Origin: an uncultured Tenacibaculum sp.
Lineage (GTDB): Bacteria; Bacteroidota; Bacteroidia; Flavobacteriales; Flavobacteriaceae
Reading direction: 5' to 3'
Length of the DNA: 64,000 nt
NCBI RefSeq assembly: GCF_947494125.1
Contig: NZ_CANLTU010000005.1
Span: 124,001 to 188,000 of the forward strand
Made by a program: the position numbers and the translations under genes
Notes under the pieces: generated by a model
The model's input: only the letters and a program-made list of their open reading frames with translations
Databases searched by the model: none
What the model was told of the DNA's origin: nothing
In this document: one piece after another, positions 17,342 to 26,815 of the stretch
Position numbering within the stretch: the stretch's first letter is position 1
How the letters are laid out: every line of letters starts with the position of its first letter

Positions 17342-18427
17342 TATACATTCTATTATTTCAAACTTTTTATTTTGCTTAAGAATAGACACTCCTTTAAAAA
17401 TTTTACTTAAATGTGTTTTATAATTCAAATGAGAATTAGCGACTAATAAAAATCTTCCATTATCTCTCAAACAACTATATACATCTCTAAAAAGACTTAA
17501 AGCTACTTCTATATTATTTTCATGTTCAAAATGAAAAGGTGGGTTTGATACGACTAAATCAAATGCTTCATTTTCTAAATCATTTAAATTATCAGAACAA
17601 ACAAATGCTGCTTTTCTATCTTTTAAATTCAACCTAGAAGATTCAATTGCTAGATTAAAATCGTCTACTAAAGTTACTTCAGATGCTGGATTTTGCTGAA
17701 CTACTTCATAAGCTATAACTCCATTACCAGAAGCAACATCAATTACTTTTAATTCATTTGACTGCACTTTTAAATTCTCTAAAAAAAATTGCGTTCCAAT
17801 ATCAATACTTTTTGATGAAAAGACACCATAATACTGTTTTAATACATTTTCTTTCCAAAAAATTTCGTTCACTAACTCTTTGTATTCAATATCCTTTTTA
17901 GGTTTTTTTAATATTAGTAACCTAGCTTTTTTCCATGCCTTTGATTGTTCTATATTTTCAAAATATTTTTCTACTATTTTTAAAAAAGAAGCTGAAAAAT
18001 ATTTAGTCATAAACCCACAAACTACTTCTACATCTTCTTTTGCAGACTTATGAATTTGCTGTAAAAACAATTCGAATAATTCTAATGATTTTGGAATTTT
18101 TATAATTACTAAATCTAACTCTTTCAAAGAATCAAAAGGAGTTTTATAATTTACTTTAATAGAAAGCTTATTTAGTTTTAGGTTTTGTTCTATTGCTTTT
18201 TGCTGACTTGCGTATGTCCATACTGTGTTAACATTCTTATTACTAAGTGCACAATTCCAAACACCAAATCGATCGTTAAATAAATGAATACCTTTATAAT
18301 CTTTTTCAGCAATATAATCTAAGACTAAAAGCTCTGCATTACTCCAAGCCCTTAAAGACTTATCAAATGTTTGTGGGTAACGTGCTAATTCATATTCTTT
18401 TGAATTAATCTCTACTATTGATTCCAA
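17330..18427 (-). CDS. rlmG: 23S rRNA (guanine-N2) methyltransferase RlmG-like
   Basis: SAM-dependent methyltransferase of the RlmG/RsmC family, 365 residues; RlmG methylates G1835 of 23S rRNA. Two tandem domains: a degenerate N-terminal half starting YELARYPQTFDKSLRAW, which matches the RlmG start, and a catalytic C-terminal half with SAM loop VIDVASGNGVIAYEV, acidic strand VTLVDDF and catalytic motif VVSNPPFHFEHE (NPPF). Cytoplasmic. The C-terminal residues are encoded within the terminator shared with hdc. 24 bases downstream of the glutamate-synthase-like gene on the same strand, so possibly co-transcribed. Confidence 0.85.
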   Translation of the reverse strand: MESIVEINSKEYELARYPQTFDKSLRAWSNAELLVLDYIAEKDYKGIHLFNDRFGVWNCALSNKNVNTVWTYASQQKAIEQNLKLNKLSIKVNYKTPFDSLKELDLVIIKIPKSLELFELFLQQIHKSAKEDVEVVCGFMTKYFSASFLKIVEKYFENIEQSKAWKKARLLILKKPKKDIEYKELVNEIFWKENVLKQYYGVFSSKSIDIGTQFFLENLKVQSNELKVIDVASGNGVIAYEVVQQNPASEVTLVDDFNLAIESSRLNLKDRKAAFVCSDNLNDLENEAFDLVVSNPPFHFEHENNIEVALSLFRDVYSCLRDNGRFLLVANSHLNYKTHLSKIFKGVSILKQNKKFEIIECIKKR

Positions 18428-18451
18428 TAAATACCTAATTTTAATTACTTC

Positions 18452-19963
18452 TTAAGAAAAATATATTTTATCTAACGATGAAATATCTCCTGCTTTATTT
18501 CTTCTAAAAATATGTTTTGCTTCTATTTCTGAGATCGATTCTTTACCCATTGCTGCAACAACTTCTTTCACTGCATCAATTGTTTTTGAATGATAATTAT
18601 TAACTCGAACATTCTTATCGCCAACAACCAATGCTTTTACTAAATCATCATCCTGAGTTGCGACTCCAACTGGACAAGTATCTAAGTTACATTCGCGAGC
18701 TTGAATACAACCTAAACTTAACATAAAACTACGAGCCATACCAATAACATCTGCACCTAAACCTTTATATTTTACAATATCAAAAGCATCAATTGCCTTA
18801 CCACTAGCTATAATTTTAATTTCACTTCTTAGTTTGTATTTTTTTAATGTCTTATCTACAAAAGCTAGTCCTTCTAACAAAGGTGTCCCTACATAATTAG
18901 AAAACTCTAATGGTGCAGATCCCGTACCTCCTTCTCCTCCATCAACAGAAATAAAGTCAGGATAATTATTTGCCTCAGCAAATGTTTTTATCATTTCTTC
19001 TATCTCCTCATTATCTCCTACGCAAAATTTAATTCCTATTGGCTTACCTTCTGATAATTCTCGTACTTTTTGAATAAATGAAATCATCTCTTCAAAATTA
19101 GAAAAGGCATCATGACCAGGTGGTGAGTCTACACGAGTATATGGTTCTACTGAACGAATCTTCGCAATCTCTTCTGTATTCTTTTTTGCAGGTAAAATTC
19201 CTCCATGACCAGGTTTAGCTCCTTGAGAAAATTTAATTTCTATCATTTTAACTTCTGGTCGGACAGCATTTTTTTTAAAGATATCATCATCAAAAACACG
19301 TTTTCCTTCCACACTTTTTCCAGCTCCAAAATACCCTGTACCTACTTGGAAAATTAAATCACCTCCTTGCAAATGGTATGGTGAAATTCCTCCTTCACCT
19401 GTATTATGAGCAAATTTCCCCATTTTTGCTCCTTGATTTAATGCCATAATTGCGTTTTTACTCAAAGAACCAAACGACATTGCAGATATATTAATAATAG
19501 AGGCATCATATTTTTGAGTACACTTATTAGAACCTATTAACACTCTATTTCCTTTAATATGATGATGATCTTTAGGAAATAATGAATGCTTTACAAACTC
19601 GTATCCTTTTTCATATACATTATGTTGCGTACCAAATGGTACTGTTTCTATTTCTTTTTTGGCCCGTTGATATACAATACTTCTCTTTTCTCTATTAATT
19701 GGAGTCCCATTTAAATCGTCCTCTATAAAATATTGTTGAATTTTTTCTCGTTCTTCTTCAAATACCCAACGTAAACGAGCTACAACAGGAAATGCACGCA
19801 TTAACGAATGCTTTTTCTGAATAAAAGCATCATAAATAGCTAATAATGTTACTGCTGAGGCTATGGTTAATAAAATATAATTTCCCATATCTGGAATAAA
19901 ATAAACTAATACTCCACACAAAACATTAACAACAATAATTATCGTTAAAATGGTATCTCTCAT
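18452..19963 (-). CDS. Membrane-anchored FMN-binding glutamate synthase-like protein
   Basis: 503 residues with two N-terminal membrane helices (about 3-42), then the FMN-binding central domain of glutamate synthase large subunit. Seen: NISAMSFGSLSKNAIMALNQGA, HNTGEGGISPYHLQGGDLIFQ, KPGHGGILP, SVDGGEGGTGSAP, and the 3Fe-4S cysteines in GCIQARECNLDTCPVG. It lacks the glutaminase domain, so it is not a complete GOGAT; such stand-alone proteins exist in many bacteria with no settled substrate. It likely works at the inner membrane with an unknown electron partner. Confidence 0.88.
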   Translation of the reverse strand: MRDTILTIIIVVNVLCGVLVYFIPDMGNYILLTIASAVTLLAIYDAFIQKKHSLMRAFPVVARLRWVFEEEREKIQQYFIEDDLNGTPINREKRSIVYQRAKKEIETVPFGTQHNVYEKGYEFVKHSLFPKDHHHIKGNRVLIGSNKCTQKYDASIINISAMSFGSLSKNAIMALNQGAKMGKFAHNTGEGGISPYHLQGGDLIFQVGTGYFGAGKSVEGKRVFDDDIFKKNAVRPEVKMIEIKFSQGAKPGHGGILPAKKNTEEIAKIRSVEPYTRVDSPPGHDAFSNFEEMISFIQKVRELSEGKPIGIKFCVGDNEEIEEMIKTFAEANNYPDFISVDGGEGGTGSAPLEFSNYVGTPLLEGLAFVDKTLKKYKLRSEIKIIASGKAIDAFDIVKYKGLGADVIGMARSFMLSLGCIQARECNLDTCPVGVATQDDDLVKALVVGDKNVRVNNYHSKTIDAVKEVVAAMGKESISEIEAKHIFRRNKAGDISSLDKIYFS

Positions 19964-20007
19964 TTTTATGAATTTTACAGGCTAAAATACAAGTTTTTTG
20001 ACATAAA

Positions 20008-20035
20008 AAAAGCTCCGACATCAGTCAGAGCTTTT
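20008..20035 (-). terminator. Terminator after bL31 gene
   Basis: AAAAGCTC-C-GAC, 4-base loop, GTC-A-GAGCTTTT with one mismatch; on the minus strand it is followed by a run of T. Confidence 0.8.
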
Positions 20036-20056
20036 AAATATCTTAGATACTTAAAA

Positions 20057-20308
20057 TTATTTTTTAAATTTCGAGTATTTATTTTTGAACTTGTCAATAC
20101 GTCCAGCAGTATCTACTAACTTAGACTTACCTGTATAGAAAGGGTGAGAAGTTCTTGAAATTTCTAATTTTATTAATGGATATTCAACACCTTCTACGTC
20201 TAAAGTTTCTTTAGTGTTAGCTGTTGAACGAGTTAAAAATACATCTCCGTTAGACATATCTTTAAAAGCTACCATTCTATAATTTTCTGGATGTATTCCT
20301 TTTTGCAT
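20057..20308 (-). CDS. rpmE2: Ribosomal protein bL31, type B (zinc-free)
   Basis: 50S subunit protein of 83 residues bridging to the 30S head. It begins [17 protein letters not shown] and has the type B insertion ([15 protein letters not shown]) and [24 protein letters not shown]. The zinc-binding cysteines of type A are absent, so this copy does not need zinc. Single gene with its own promoter, a structured leader and its own terminator. No type A copy is in the window. Confidence 0.97.
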   Translation of the reverse strand: MQKGIHPENYRMVAFKDMSNGDVFLTRSTANTKETLDVEGVEYPLIKLEISRTSHPFYTGKSKLVDTAGRIDKFKNKYSKFKK

Positions 20309-20351
20309 CTTAAATGACTTTTAAATATTGTTTTAATTATTTATCAAACAC

Positions 20352-20391
20352 TGTAAAAATGGTAAGGTTTTACACTAAAAAATATTTTTAG
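20352..20391 (-). promoter_or_regulatory. Structured leader of the bL31 gene
   Basis: Two adjacent hairpins in the 5' untranslated region: TGTAAAA, 9-base loop, TTTTACA (20352-20374), and CTAAAAA, ATA, TTTTTAG (20375-20391). They lie between the promoter and start codon. A role in autoregulation by bL31 is possible but unproven. Confidence 0.4.
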
Positions 20392-20404
20392 CTGTTTGAG
20401 GCTG

Positions 20405-20433
20405 CAAATTTAACCATATTTTTTAATTTTCAA
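20405..20433 (-). promoter_or_regulatory. Promoter of the bL31 gene
   Basis: On the minus strand: TTG (20433-20431), 18-bp spacer, TAAATTTG (20412-20405). Transcription would start near 20398, giving a leader of about 90 bases, long for this genome. Confidence 0.75.
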
Positions 20434-20493
20434 ACAAATAAATTGTTTTAATTTGTAGTGAAAACGAATAAATTAGAAATCAAACTATAAAAT

Positions 20494-21534
20494 ATGCGTG
20501 TTTATACATACTTAGCTTTAGCTTTATCAATAGTAACAATAACTTCTTGCAGTGATGCTGGATACAAATTTAAGTTAAATACCTCTAAAAAAACCACATT
20601 AGGAAAAAAGGCTGCAATTAAGTTTGAACAAATTAAAGGAGCTAAAATTGATTCTGTTCATTTATTTGTTGACAAGAAGCGTGTTAACAAAAAAGAAACT
20701 AGCATCGCTATAAACACTACTGATTTTGGAGTTGGAAAACATACAGTTACTGCATTAGCTTTTTACCCTAATAAATCTAAAAAAGTTAATAGTTCTATTG
20801 AAATTTTAGCTAAAAACGCACCTGCTATTTACACTTATAAAATTATTAACACTTTTCCTCATGATAAAAGCGCGTATACTCAAGGACTTGAATATAAAGA
20901 TGGTTTTCTATATGAAACTACTGGACGTAGAGGTGAATCATCTTTAAGAAAAGTAGATTTAAAAACTGGTGAAGTTTTACAAAAAATAGATTTAAATAAA
21001 AAATACTTCGGGGAAGGAATGACCATTTATAACAATAAAATTTATTGGTTAACGTGGCAAGCTCGTAAAGGTTTTGTATATGATTTAGAAACTTTTAAGC
21101 AAGTTGGTGAATTTGATTACAACAATAGCAATGAAGGATGGGGGTTAACTCATAACAATAACGAATTAATAAAATCTGATGGAACTAATAAAATTTGGTT
21201 TTTAAATACTGATAATCAAAATGAAAAAAGAAGTATTCAAGTTTACACAAATAAATACCCTGTTGATAATTTAAATGAAATTGAATTAATTAATAATAAA
21301 ATTTATGCTAATAAATGGCAACAAAATTCTATTGTTATTATTAACCCAGAAACTGGAGTTGTTGAAGGTGTAGCTAATTTAAATGGATTAAGAGATATTG
21401 TTGCTAAAGACCAAACTTTAGAACCTAGCGATGAAGTTTTAAATGGCATTGCTTACGACAAAGAAAACAACCGTTTATATGTTACTGGAAAACATTGGGG
21501 TAAATTATTTGAAATTGAATTAATTAAAAAATAA
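20494..21534 (+). CDS. Glutaminyl-peptide cyclotransferase lipoprotein
   Basis: Plant-type glutaminyl cyclase (five-bladed beta-propeller, Glu_cyclase_2 family), 346 residues, which converts N-terminal Gln of peptides to pyroglutamate. Residues 1-19 are a lipoprotein signal (ITSC). About 30-110 is a beta-sandwich-like extra domain. The propeller follows, with FPHDKSAYTQGLEYKDGFLYETTGRRGESSL, YFGEGMTIYNNKIYWLTW, NEGWGLTHNN and the closing NGIAYDKENNRLYVTGKHWGKLFEI. It acts in the periplasm or at the outer membrane, perhaps on exported proteins whose mature N-terminus is Gln. Probably in one unit with the next gene 48 bases on. Confidence 0.9.
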   Translation: MRVYTYLALALSIVTITSCSDAGYKFKLNTSKKTTLGKKAAIKFEQIKGAKIDSVHLFVDKKRVNKKETSIAINTTDFGVGKHTVTALAFYPNKSKKVNSSIEILAKNAPAIYTYKIINTFPHDKSAYTQGLEYKDGFLYETTGRRGESSLRKVDLKTGEVLQKIDLNKKYFGEGMTIYNNKIYWLTWQARKGFVYDLETFKQVGEFDYNNSNEGWGLTHNNNELIKSDGTNKIWFLNTDNQNEKRSIQVYTNKYPVDNLNEIELINNKIYANKWQQNSIVIINPETGVVEGVANLNGLRDIVAKDQTLEPSDEVLNGIAYDKENNRLYVTGKHWGKLFEIELIKK

Positions 21535-21582
21535 AAATCTTTATCTTTCGTTTTTGATTAAACTCCTGATGACATTTTATAT

Positions 21583-23082
21583 ATGAGATATTCCCTTCAA
21601 ATTTTATCTATCATTATTTTAATTGTAGTTAGTTCATGTAGAAAAGACTTTAGCACTGTTCCTAACTTTGGTAAACTTCAATTTTCTAAAGACACTGTTT
21701 TTTTAGATACTGTATTTACCAATATAGGTTCTGCAACTTATAACTTAAAAGTATACAATAGAGGTAACAAAGCAATTACAATTCCTGAAATTAAATTAGA
21801 AAATGGAGTAACATCTAATTATCGTTTAAATGTTGATGGAATACCTGGTAAAAATTTCAATGATATTGATATTTTAGCCAATGACAGTATTTATGTTTTT
21901 GTTGAAACTACTGTCGATTTTAGTACAATTACTGATCCATTATATACAGACAAGATATTATTTGACAATGGGAATAATCAACAAGATGTTGATTTGGTTA
22001 CACTAGTACAAGATGCTAACTTTATTTTTCCTTCAAAAAACAGCATGGGAATAGAAACCTTAACTATAGATGGAAAAGATTCTAAAATACAAGGACGTTT
22101 TTTAAAAGATTCCGAATTGACTTTTACTGACCAAAAACCCTATGTTGTTTATGGATATGCTGCTGTTCCTGCAGATAAAACATTAACTATTAATGCTGGA
22201 GCTAAAGTTCATTTTCATAAAAACTCTGGTTTAATTGTAGACAAAAAGGGAAGTTTAAAAATTAACGGAACACTAAATAAAAAAGTTATTTTTGAAGGCG
22301 ATAGATTAGAACATGCTTTTAATACTATTTCTGGACAATGGGGAACAATTTGGATGCGAGCAGGTAGTAAAGAAAATGAAATTAATCATACTTTAATAAA
22401 AAACGGAGTTGTAGGTATTCTTGTTGATAGTATTGGTTCAACAACCTCTCCTACACTATCTATTAAAAACTCTGAGATTTACAACAACTCTAATTATGGT
22501 ATTTTAGGTAGAAACACCAACATTCTTGGAGAGAACCTTGTAATTGGTTCAACAGGACAATCATCATTAGCATGTACTTTTGGAGGCACTTATAACTTTT
22601 CCCATTCAACATTTGCTAATTATTGGGGTAATAGTTTACGTCAATTACCAACCGTGTTAGTAAACAACCATGTTACTATTTCTGATAGCAACAACAACGA
22701 AACTATCTTAACTAGAGATTTACTAGCCGCAAATTTCACAAATTGTATTATTGATGGAAATAACAATGTTGAATTTATTTTAGACAAAGCAGCTGGAAGT
22801 GCTTTTAATTACAACGTTGAGAATTCAATGATTCAATTTAATGATTTTAATAACTCATTTACTAATAATACTGAATTAAACCTGAATGATGTTTCTCATT
22901 ATCAAAACAATATTTTAAATGGAAAACCTCATTTTAGAGATACTTCTAAAAATGATTTTATTATTGGCAAAGAAAGTGATGCTATAAACAAAGCAAAAGC
23001 TTCTTCTATCTCTGAAGATATCTTAGGTATTAATAGAACTACAAATCCAGATATTGGAGCATACCAACATATTACTTTTTAA
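21583..23082 (+). CDS. Right-handed beta-helix lipoprotein
   Basis: Outer lipoprotein of 499 residues, signal with lipobox VVSSC (Cys19). Residues 25-140 look like an immunoglobulin-like domain (KDTVFLDTVFTNIGSATYNLKVYNRGNK). Residues 190-480 form a right-handed parallel beta-helix with a ladder of Asn and small repeats (KIHFHKNSGLIVDKKGSLKINGT-like coils, then INHTLIKNGVVGILV and IKNSEIYNNSNYGILG), closing with DIGAYQ as in other Bacteroidetes helix proteins. Such folds bind or cut polysaccharide, but catalytic residues are not obvious. Its last 4 bases overlap the convergent membrane-protein gene. Confidence 0.75.
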   Translation: MRYSLQILSIIILIVVSSCRKDFSTVPNFGKLQFSKDTVFLDTVFTNIGSATYNLKVYNRGNKAITIPEIKLENGVTSNYRLNVDGIPGKNFNDIDILANDSIYVFVETTVDFSTITDPLYTDKILFDNGNNQQDVDLVTLVQDANFIFPSKNSMGIETLTIDGKDSKIQGRFLKDSELTFTDQKPYVVYGYAAVPADKTLTINAGAKVHFHKNSGLIVDKKGSLKINGTLNKKVIFEGDRLEHAFNTISGQWGTIWMRAGSKENEINHTLIKNGVVGILVDSIGSTTSPTLSIKNSEIYNNSNYGILGRNTNILGENLVIGSTGQSSLACTFGGTYNFSHSTFANYWGNSLRQLPTVLVNNHVTISDSNNNETILTRDLLAANFTNCIIDGNNNVEFILDKAAGSAFNYNVENSMIQFNDFNNSFTNNTELNLNDVSHYQNNILNGKPHFRDTSKNDFIIGKESDAINKAKASSISEDILGINRTTNPDIGAYQHITF

Positions 23083-24092
23083 ATGTGTTGTATTAAATTT
23101 TGTTTAAATTCATTTTTTTGATCTATAAAAACAGCTAATGAATTTGCTTTTTTTGAAATACCATAAAAACTACTAAATTTAATTTCTTTCTGAAAGTGTA
23201 TAATTAAATTATGTCCACCAGCACTTCCTATTGGTGAAAAGTATTTTATTGAAGTTTTTTCTGGTAGCTCTTTAGTTGTTAAATCCACTTCTTTTATTTG
23301 ATCAAAAGGAATTACTGCATTTGCTAAAATTCCAAACTTTAGCACTAATTGTTTTTTCTCAACATCTATATAAACTGGTCTTTTAGCCAAAGAACGTAAA
23401 ACTGCTATCACTTGTAATGCAGTATAAACACTTAAAATTGCTAAAATAAAAGAGGCTGTTACATTGCCATTTTTTAGCATGGCATGTGTTACAAACATTT
23501 CTACCACAACCACTAATAAAAACCCTAGTATTACACTTGTTGCCATACCATCTTTATGGTAGCTATATTCATTTTTTTGAAGCTTTCTTCTTTTCCAGTT
23601 TAATAACCCATAATAAACTACAGAAATCTCTGCTGCAAAAACATTTCCAAGACCATAAGGTAAAAATTCATTACAAGCTTGCTGCATAGCATCAAAAAAA
23701 TCTAGAGAATCATCATTAGATTCTTTAACCTTTTTAATGATTTTTCTTCCATTTACAATAATATAACCTATTAAAAAGAACTCTACCAAAGGCAGCAATA
23801 TCATTCTTATTTGAACTAACATTTCTTGATTTTCCTTTGGAAGGATAAAACTTGCTATTGCCAATCCTAAAAACGCTACAGTAATTGTGGTTTTATTTGA
23901 TATTTCTTTTTTTCTAATCAAGAAAAAATACACTAAAGGTATAGTTATTAAAAAATCAGCGATTATAAAGGGGGAAATTCTTGGTATAAAAAAAGATGAT
24001 TTTACCACTGCTATCAGTGATAAAATCATCAATAAAGGAATTCCAAAAACTATTAAATTACCTTGTAAGTTAATTTTAGTAAACATATACAC
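23079..24092 (-). CDS. Hypothetical multi-pass membrane protein with C-terminal PH-like part
   Basis: 337 residues, not recognised. Hydrophobic segments near 13-31, 37-55, 68-84, 95-113, 185-205 and 212-230 indicate about six helices; the last 90 residues are soluble (RPVYIDVEKKQLVLKFGILANAVI, then DQIKEVDL) and read like a bacterial PH-type domain. The start is ambiguous between Met1 and Met3 (24092 or 24086). Its stop overlaps the beta-helix gene by 4 bases head to tail. No function can be assigned. Confidence 0.7.
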   Translation of the reverse strand: MYMFTKINLQGNLIVFGIPLLMILSLIAVVKSSFFIPRISPFIIADFLITIPLVYFFLIRKKEISNKTTITVAFLGLAIASFILPKENQEMLVQIRMILLPLVEFFLIGYIIVNGRKIIKKVKESNDDSLDFFDAMQQACNEFLPYGLGNVFAAEISVVYYGLLNWKRRKLQKNEYSYHKDGMATSVILGFLLVVVVEMFVTHAMLKNGNVTASFILAILSVYTALQVIAVLRSLAKRPVYIDVEKKQLVLKFGILANAVIPFDQIKEVDLTTKELPEKTSIKYFSPIGSAGGHNLIIHFQKEIKFSSFYGISKKANSLAVFIDQKNEFKQNLIQHI

Positions 24093-24156
24093 GCCTTTTT
24101 TAATTACTTCTAATTATTAGTCGTTTACATACTTGTTTTGTTACCTTTTTACAAAA

Positions 24157-25440
24157 CTATTTTTGCTTATACACTTTTCCATTTTTCATAACGAAAACTA
24201 CATTTTCCATTGTATTAATATTTTTAGTTGGATCTTCATTTACAGCAATAATATCGGCAAAAAAACCTTTTTTAAGCTGCCCTATTTCATTTTCCATTTT
24301 TAAAATTTTAGCATTTGTAATCGTTGCAGCCTGAATAGTTTCTATAGCTGGCATACCTGCTTCAACCATATAACCGAATTCTTTACCATTATTACCATGT
24401 TTAAAAACACCTGCATCTGTACCAAAAGCTATTCCAACACCTTTTTTATATGCTTTAGCAAAAGTTCCTTGAATTTGTGGACCAACTGCTAATGCTTTTG
24501 GCACAACTATTTCTGGATAAAAACCTTTCACTTTAGCCTTCTCTTCTACTTCTTTTCCTGCTGTTATGGTAGGAACTAGATAAGCATTGTGTTTTTTCAT
24601 TAACTCCATAGTTTTATCACTCATATAAGTTCCATGTTCTATAGTTTTAACACCTCCTATAATAGCACGTTGCATACCTTCATCTCCATGTGCATGCGCT
24701 GCTACATGCATTCCATAATCTTTTGCCATATCGCATATAGCTTTTATCTCTTCTATTGTAAACTGGGGGTTATCACCACTTTTAGCTACACTAAGCACTC
24801 CTCCTGTAGCAGTGATCTTAATACAATCTGCTCCATTTTTATAACGCTGACGTACTGCTTTTTTGGCATCCTCAACACTATTTACAACTCCTTCTTTTGG
24901 TCCTGGATTCCCTATTAGTATTCTACTACTTCCATTTGTAGGATCCGCATGACCTCCTGTAGTTGCTAACGATTTCCCTGCTGTAAACACACGTGGCCCT
25001 GGTATCTTACCTGCATTTATTGCTTTTCTTATGGCTATATTTACTCCTGTTCCTCCCAAATCACGAACCGTAGTAAATCCATTTAATAATGTGGTTTTTG
25101 CAAAGCCAACCGAATTAAAGGCAATATCTGCTTCATTTTTTATATACTTATTTAATCTTGTTTTTGGGCTATGTTCACTTTCAATATGTACATGCATATC
25201 TATTAACCCAGGAAGTACTACTTTATCTCTTAAATCAATTGTTTTAGAAGTTTTATCGCGTGGCATAATATATCCGTCAAAAACATTTGTTATTTTATTT
25301 CCATTTACAACTAACGTTTGTTTTTCTTTAACAGTTCCTTTTTTTGTATCAATAATTTTTCCACATAAAACATATGTGTTTTGAGCTTTCATAAATAATG
25401 TGACACAAATTAGAAGAAAGAATAAACTGATTTTTTTCAT
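24157..25440 (-). CDS. Secreted amidohydrolase (imidazolonepropionase-like)
   Basis: Metal-dependent amidohydrolase of 427 residues with signal peptide (1-19, ending FMKAQ), so periplasmic. TIM-barrel metal motifs are intact: His83-x-His85 (DMHVHIES), a Lys likely carbamylated in DCIKITATGG, His residues in AAHAHGDEG and IEHGTY, and the Asp in FGTDAGVF. This set is that of the Xaa-Pro dipeptidase/prolidase-like branch, whose members cleave dipeptides or small cyclic amides. Substrate unknown. Single gene, divergent from the SDR gene. Confidence 0.88.
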   Translation of the reverse strand: MKKISLFFLLICVTLFMKAQNTYVLCGKIIDTKKGTVKEKQTLVVNGNKITNVFDGYIMPRDKTSKTIDLRDKVVLPGLIDMHVHIESEHSPKTRLNKYIKNEADIAFNSVGFAKTTLLNGFTTVRDLGGTGVNIAIRKAINAGKIPGPRVFTAGKSLATTGGHADPTNGSSRILIGNPGPKEGVVNSVEDAKKAVRQRYKNGADCIKITATGGVLSVAKSGDNPQFTIEEIKAICDMAKDYGMHVAAHAHGDEGMQRAIIGGVKTIEHGTYMSDKTMELMKKHNAYLVPTITAGKEVEEKAKVKGFYPEIVVPKALAVGPQIQGTFAKAYKKGVGIAFGTDAGVFKHGNNGKEFGYMVEAGMPAIETIQAATITNAKILKMENEIGQLKKGFFADIIAVNEDPTKNINTMENVVFVMKNGKVYKQK

Positions 25441-25515
25441 GATAAAATATTAAGATTCGACAATAAATGTAACGTTTTTTTATGTAGCTTGCCTTTTAAT
25501 TTTTCTATTTGCTAT

Positions 25516-26196
25516 ATGAAACATATTATAATTACTGGAACTAGTAGAGGGATTGGTTTTGAACTAGCACAACAATTTGCTAATAAAGGACATAAAGTAT
25601 TAGCCTTGTCAAGAAACACTACTCCATTAGACACTATAAAACATCAAAACATAACCACTATTTCTGTTGATTTATCGAATAGTCAAGGCATAAAAAAAGC
25701 TATTGATTTTATAAAAACTGATTGGAAAAAAGTAGATATCTTAATTAACAATGCTGGAAAATTAATTAACAAGCCTTTTAACGAGTTAACTACAACTGAT
25801 TTTGAAGAAGTATATAAAGTAAATGTTTTTGCTGTAGCAGAATTAACAAAAAATGTACTTCCGTTTATGCAAAAAGGAAGTCATGTAATTACTGTTAGCT
25901 CTATGGGTGGAATTCAAGGAAGCATGAAGTTCCCAGGATTAGCAGCATATAGTTCGGCAAAAGGAGCAGTAATAACACTATCAGAATTATTAGCAGAAGA
26001 ATATAAAGAGCAGCAAATTGCTTTTAATGTATTAGCATTAGGTGCTGTACAAACCGAAATGTTAGAAGAAGCTTTCCCTGGTTATATAGCTCCATTATCA
26101 GCAAAAGAAATGGCGAATTATATTTTTGATTTTTCTTTAACAGGTAATAAATTTTATAACGGAAAAGTATTACAAGTATCTAGTTCTACCCCATAA
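25516..26196 (+). CDS. Short-chain dehydrogenase/reductase
   Basis: NAD(P)-dependent SDR of 226 residues. Cofactor loop TGTSRGIG (7-14), NNAG, catalytic Ser in TVSSMGG and Tyr-x3-Lys in AAYSSAKGA are all present; the total is slightly shorter than usual SDRs. Start at ATG 25516; the frame extends to a TTG at 25489 but the Rossmann strand begins right after this ATG. It is the first of three same-strand genes (SDR, SprT, ManC) spaced 17 and 8 bases apart. Substrate unknown. Confidence 0.9.
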   Translation: MKHIIITGTSRGIGFELAQQFANKGHKVLALSRNTTPLDTIKHQNITTISVDLSNSQGIKKAIDFIKTDWKKVDILINNAGKLINKPFNELTTTDFEEVYKVNVFAVAELTKNVLPFMQKGSHVITVSSMGGIQGSMKFPGLAAYSSAKGAVITLSELLAEEYKEQQIAFNVLALGAVQTEMLEEAFPGYIAPLSAKEMANYIFDFSLTGNKFYNGKVLQVSSSTP

Positions 26197-26213
26197 ACAA
26201 CTTATATCAATCT

Positions 26214-26807
26214 TTGCATAATACTCTTATAAAATATACTCCAGAGAAAGCAGTTCCGTTAGTTATTTATTTAATTAACGAGCATAAAATCAATCTTAAA
26301 ATTGTAAATCAACGACAAACGAAACATGGAGATTTTAGAACTTTTCCTAACGGTCAAACCCAAATTACTGTTAATAACAACTTAAACAAATATCAGTTTT
26401 TACTAACTTTAGTTCATGAGATTGCTCATCATGTTGTTCATAAAAAATTTGGAAGAGTTCAACCTCATGGAAAAGAATGGAAAATGATTTTTCAACACTT
26501 AATGCTTCCTTTTTTGCAACCAGAAATTTATCCAAAACAAATTCTTCCTTATTTAGCTAATTACTTTAAAAACCCTAAAGCAAGTACAGATAGTGACCCA
26601 CAATTATCGTTAGCTTTACGTGGCGGTGAAGCTGAAAATGGAAAAAGTTTTATTTTTGAAATTCCTTTTGAAAGTATTTTTCAATTTAAGAACACATTAT
26701 ATAAAAGAGGAAATAAGCGTAGAACTCGTTATGAATGTTTAAATTTAACAAATAAACGAGTATATCTTTTTAATCAGAATGCAGAAGTACTAATTATAAA
26801 AAAATAG
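26214..26807 (+). CDS. SprT-like zinc metalloprotease-fold protein
   Basis: 197-residue protein of the SprT-like family with zinc site HEIAHH (68-73) in a helix after TVNNNLNKYQFLLTLV and a downstream PHGKEWKMIF typical of the group. The C-terminal region (170-197) is a short beta-rich tail, and no zinc ribbon cysteines are seen. Eukaryotic SprT relatives cut DNA-protein crosslinks; bacterial roles are unknown. No ATG or GTG is available near the N-terminus, so TTG at 26214 is the best start. It lies 17 bases after the SDR stop and 8 before manC. Confidence 0.85.
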   Translation: MHNTLIKYTPEKAVPLVIYLINEHKINLKIVNQRQTKHGDFRTFPNGQTQITVNNNLNKYQFLLTLVHEIAHHVVHKKFGRVQPHGKEWKMIFQHLMLPFLQPEIYPKQILPYLANYFKNPKASTDSDPQLSLALRGGEAENGKSFIFEIPFESIFQFKNTLYKRGNKRRTRYECLNLTNKRVYLFNQNAEVLIIKK

Positions 26808-26815
26808 CTTTAAAC

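Noticed and set aside
24634..25384. Open frames opposite the amidohydrolase gene
   Set aside because: Antisense readings of a gene with complete catalytic motifs; they have no signatures of their own.
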